16,491 bases of DNA from Bacteroidia bacterium. GTDB lineage: Bacteria > Bacteroidota > Bacteroidia > Bacteroidales > CAJPTX01. The first letter of the stretch is position 1; each line of letters begins with the position of its first letter. Of this stretch, positions 14,996 to 16,491 are shown one piece after another. Position numbers and translations under genes: made by a program. The notes under the pieces were generated by a model that was given only the letters and a program-made list of their open reading frames with translations, searched no databases and was not told the DNA's origin. The stretch covers positions 1-16,491 of the forward strand of contig CAJPTS010000017.1 of NCBI GenBank assembly GCA_905373625.1, read 5' to 3'.

Positions 14996-15232
14996 TTAAC
15001 GCTGCTCTAGCGCATCATCGCCTTCACCTTGCACCTTAGCGTCATCCTTACTTTTACGGCGTGTATACCACGCATCAGCGAGAAAGACTCCTGCAACAAC
15101 ACCAAAAAGTATCGGGAGAATGCGTTGATATGTGCTCACAACCCACGAGCCATTTGCAAAGGCATATACCAAAAAGAAAATCAGCCCACCCAGTACTCCT
15201 CCGAGCCCTAATACGAGCCAACGTTTTTGCAT
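14996..15232 (-). CDS. Small two-helix membrane protein of unknown function, 78 aa
   Basis: I do not recognise the family. The ATG at 15232 gives MQKRWLVLGLGGVLGGLIFF..., with two hydrophobic segments at about residues 5-25 and 35-52 joined by a short loop (ANGSWVVSTYQR). A charged, cytoplasm-like tail follows (WYTRRKSKDDAKVQGEGDDALEQR). It is probably an inner-membrane protein. It is the first gene before the PorP/SprF-family gene (48-base gap, no terminator), with a -7-like element just upstream, so it may lead that operon. Whether it has anything to do with secretion is unknown. The transmembrane pattern, tidy start and context support a real gene, but no motif confirms it. Confidence 0.65.
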   Translation of the reverse strand: MQKRWLVLGLGGVLGGLIFFLVYAFANGSWVVSTYQRILPILFGVVAGVFLADAWYTRRKSKDDAKVQGEGDDALEQR

Positions 15233-15255
15233 CCTCTCCTCTCTATAGACAATAG

Positions 15256-15263
15256 CAAAAGTA
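15256..15263 (-). promoter_or_regulatory. Candidate -7 element for the 78-aa gene/PorP-family operon
   Basis: The minus strand reads TACTTTTG, exact TAnnTTTG, about 24 bases before ATG 15232. No TTTG at the -33 distance is evident, so confidence is limited. Confidence 0.45.
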
Positions 15264-15514
15264 ACGATTTATCTCTTAATGGTAACGTTTAGCAAGACAC
15301 GAAATTGCGCACAGTTCTGCCCTATCACGATGTAAATATTCCTTACACCTATATCTGTTGTGTAGGCAGCGACTATATTTAGCTCGTCATAAAAATTCAG
15401 GACAACTCTGTCTGTACGGTAATCAAAGAAAATAACACCAGTAATTCGATGAGGGGACAAAGACAATTGAGGGGGGTAATGAATTAGTAAATCATTCTAA
15501 TACAAATAGTCGCG

Positions 15515-15522
15515 TAAATTTG
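15515..15522 (+). promoter_or_regulatory. Candidate -7 element for the TPM gene
   Basis: The plus strand reads TAAATTTG, exact TAnnTTTG, giving a leader of about 33 bases before ATG 15560. The expected -33 TTTG is missing; instead a short inverted repeat, ATTAG (15483-15487) and CTAAT (15497-15501), overlaps that position. Confidence 0.45.
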
Positions 15523-15559
15523 TAGTGTATTAGAGCACACCAAAATACCTTTTCGTGAA

Positions 15560-16491
15560 ATGAGCCAGCTTCGTAGCTTTTTCTTTTTCATTTTCTTAGC
15601 CCTTCCTTTTTGGGGCGGTGCGCAAGCACTTCTCCCTCTGCCGCGCAATATGGTGAATGATTCGGCACACATTTTTTCGAGTGAAGAGAGTGCGCGAATC
15701 GAACAAATACTGCGCAATTATCGCGATTCTACGTCACGAGAAATTATGGTGGTGACTGTAGAGAATTTTAATGGCTATGATGCCAATTCGTTTGCAACAG
15801 AGTTGGGCAACCAATGGGGTATCGGTCAACGAGATGTTAACAATGGGCTCATCTTTCTATTACGTCCTGGTAATATGCCTGCAGTGCCTCTTTCAAGCTC
15901 TGTAGAGACCGAATGGGAATCGGCGAGCGATGGTTATAATACGGAGGGGAATCCGTATTTTTTATACACTTTTCTTAATGTAATTACTAGCGATTCAGCT
16001 ACGGCGGCATCTCGTGCAACACGCCCCGAAGGGGACTACGGCGAAGGGTATATAGCAACAGGACGCGGGATGGAAGGCGCTCTACCCGACGTACTGGCAG
16101 CGCGAATTATGCGTAATGTGGTAGCTCCATTCTTTAGTGCTCAGCGCTATGCAGAAGGTACAGAAGCAGGGTTATATGCTGTTTTTCAATCGTTAGCAGG
16201 CGATTCGACTACGATAAGCGAAATCCTTACGACAAGCGAGAGCGAAGAAAGCCCTTCTTCTGCATACGTAATTTTCGCAATTCTATTAGCATACAGCACA
16301 TTGGTTTTTACAGGTTCTTTGATATCTATCTTTTTCAAATCTATCGGACACGCACTAACGTATCTTACCTCTGCCAAACTGCGCAAGAGCGACTCTTTCC
16401 TTCATTACTGGGGTTCAAAAAGCTTGGAAAGCGCAAAACGGACTCTGCGGAATTTACCCATAAACTTGCTTAGATTGCCACTTTTTCTGCT
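15560..16491 (+). CDS. TPM-domain membrane protein, 3' end beyond window
   Basis: The only plus-strand gene, open from ATG 15560 to the window end (310 complete codons). A signal peptide (MSQLRSFFFFIFLALPFWGG) leads to a TPM (YgcG/DUF477) domain: LPRNMVNDSAHIFSSEE, the REIMVVTVENFNGYD strand, the hallmark NQWGIGQRDVNNGLIFLL at about residues 85-102, and GEGYIATGRGMEGALPD at about 161-177. Between the last two lies an extra stretch of about 57 residues rich in Ser, Thr, Ala and acidic residues, where most family members go directly on. A transmembrane helix is at about 235-258 (AYVIFAILLAYSTLVFTGSL), with a basic region after it. TPM domains are extracytoplasmic and some show phosphatase activity; Bacteroidota often encode them as membrane-anchored proteins of unknown role. 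The C-terminal part is not in the window. Confidence 0.87.
   Translation, partial: MSQLRSFFFFIFLALPFWGGAQALLPLPRNMVNDSAHIFSSEESARIEQILRNYRDSTSREIMVVTVENFNGYDANSFATELGNQWGIGQRDVNNGLIFLLRPGNMPAVPLSSSVETEWESASDGYNTEGNPYFLYTFLNVITSDSATAASRATRPEGDYGEGYIATGRGMEGALPDVLAARIMRNVVAPFFSAQRYAEGTEAGLYAVFQSLAGDSTTISEILTTSESEESPSSAYVIFAILLAYSTLVFTGSLISIFFKSIGHALTYLTSAKLRKSDSFLHYWGSKSLESAKRTLRNLPINLLRLPLFL

Larger units (their letters stand above)
15233..15559. other. Divergent intergenic region of 327 bases
   Basis: This lies between the minus-strand 78-aa membrane protein gene and the plus-strand TPM gene. It holds candidate -7 elements facing both ways (15256-15263 minus, 15515-15522 plus). An open frame on the minus strand (15269-15499) has no ATG or GTG start that I can see, and I do not trust it as a gene. 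I see no RNA gene or strong hairpin here. Confidence 0.6.

Noticed and set aside
15269..15466. Possible 65-aa protein on the minus strand (start as TTG)
   Set aside because: The frame has no ATG or GTG start, begins after a stop at 15497-15499, has no recognisable motif and lies in the divergent promoter region. It could be a remnant of an older gene, but nothing proves that.
15483..15501. ATTAG/CTAAT inverted repeat as an operator for the TPM gene
   Set aside because: The arms are only 5 bp and AT-rich, so chance occurrence is likely; it is mentioned only for its position near the expected -33 site.

Overview
The window looks like chromosomal DNA from an anaerobic member of the Bacteroidota, most likely Porphyromonas or a close relative. 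The reasons are: a type IX secretion (T9SS) PorP/SprF-family protein next to a GldJ-type lipoprotein; a surface protein with a T9SS-type C-terminal sorting domain; a large single-chain pyruvate:ferredoxin oxidoreductase, as expected of an anaerobe; and Bacteroidota-style -7 promoter elements (TAnnTTTG), with no obvious Shine-Dalgarno sequences at the starts I inspected. I cannot fix the species from sequence alone.

Almost everything is on the minus strand, so genes are read from the right end to the left. Right to left: a TPM-domain membrane protein on the plus strand (cut by the window end) is divergent, across 327 bases, from a small two-helix membrane protein, the PorP/SprF-family protein and the GldJ-like lipoprotein. 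This group closes with a clear intrinsic terminator. murF follows, with its own near-consensus promoter, and then a BadF/N-acetylglucosamine-kinase-like gene 54 bases downstream. Next come a BspA-like leucine-rich-repeat surface protein with two Big_2-type Ig domains and a T9SS sorting domain; pyruvate:ferredoxin oxidoreductase (nifJ); groS and groL; and the N-terminal part of topA, which runs off the left end. Four strong minus-strand terminators (after gldJ, the BspA-like gene, nifJ and groL) divide the region into separate transcripts.

Functionally, most of the window is housekeeping: DNA topology, protein folding, central fermentation, and peptidoglycan precursor synthesis with amino-sugar phosphorylation. 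The accessory theme is T9SS, with two envelope parts of the machinery or its accessory set and one probable cargo protein. I see no CRISPR array, tRNA, rRNA, insertion sequence or prophage.

The points most worth a second look are: a perfect 150-bp tandem duplication inside the leucine-rich-repeat surface gene; a 36-residue arginine/lysine-rich tail ending in six arginines on the PorP/SprF protein; an insertion of about 57 residues inside the TPM domain of the right-end gene; loss of both catalytic cysteines from the FGE fold of the GldJ-like protein; and a near-consensus promoter that decides the murF start.
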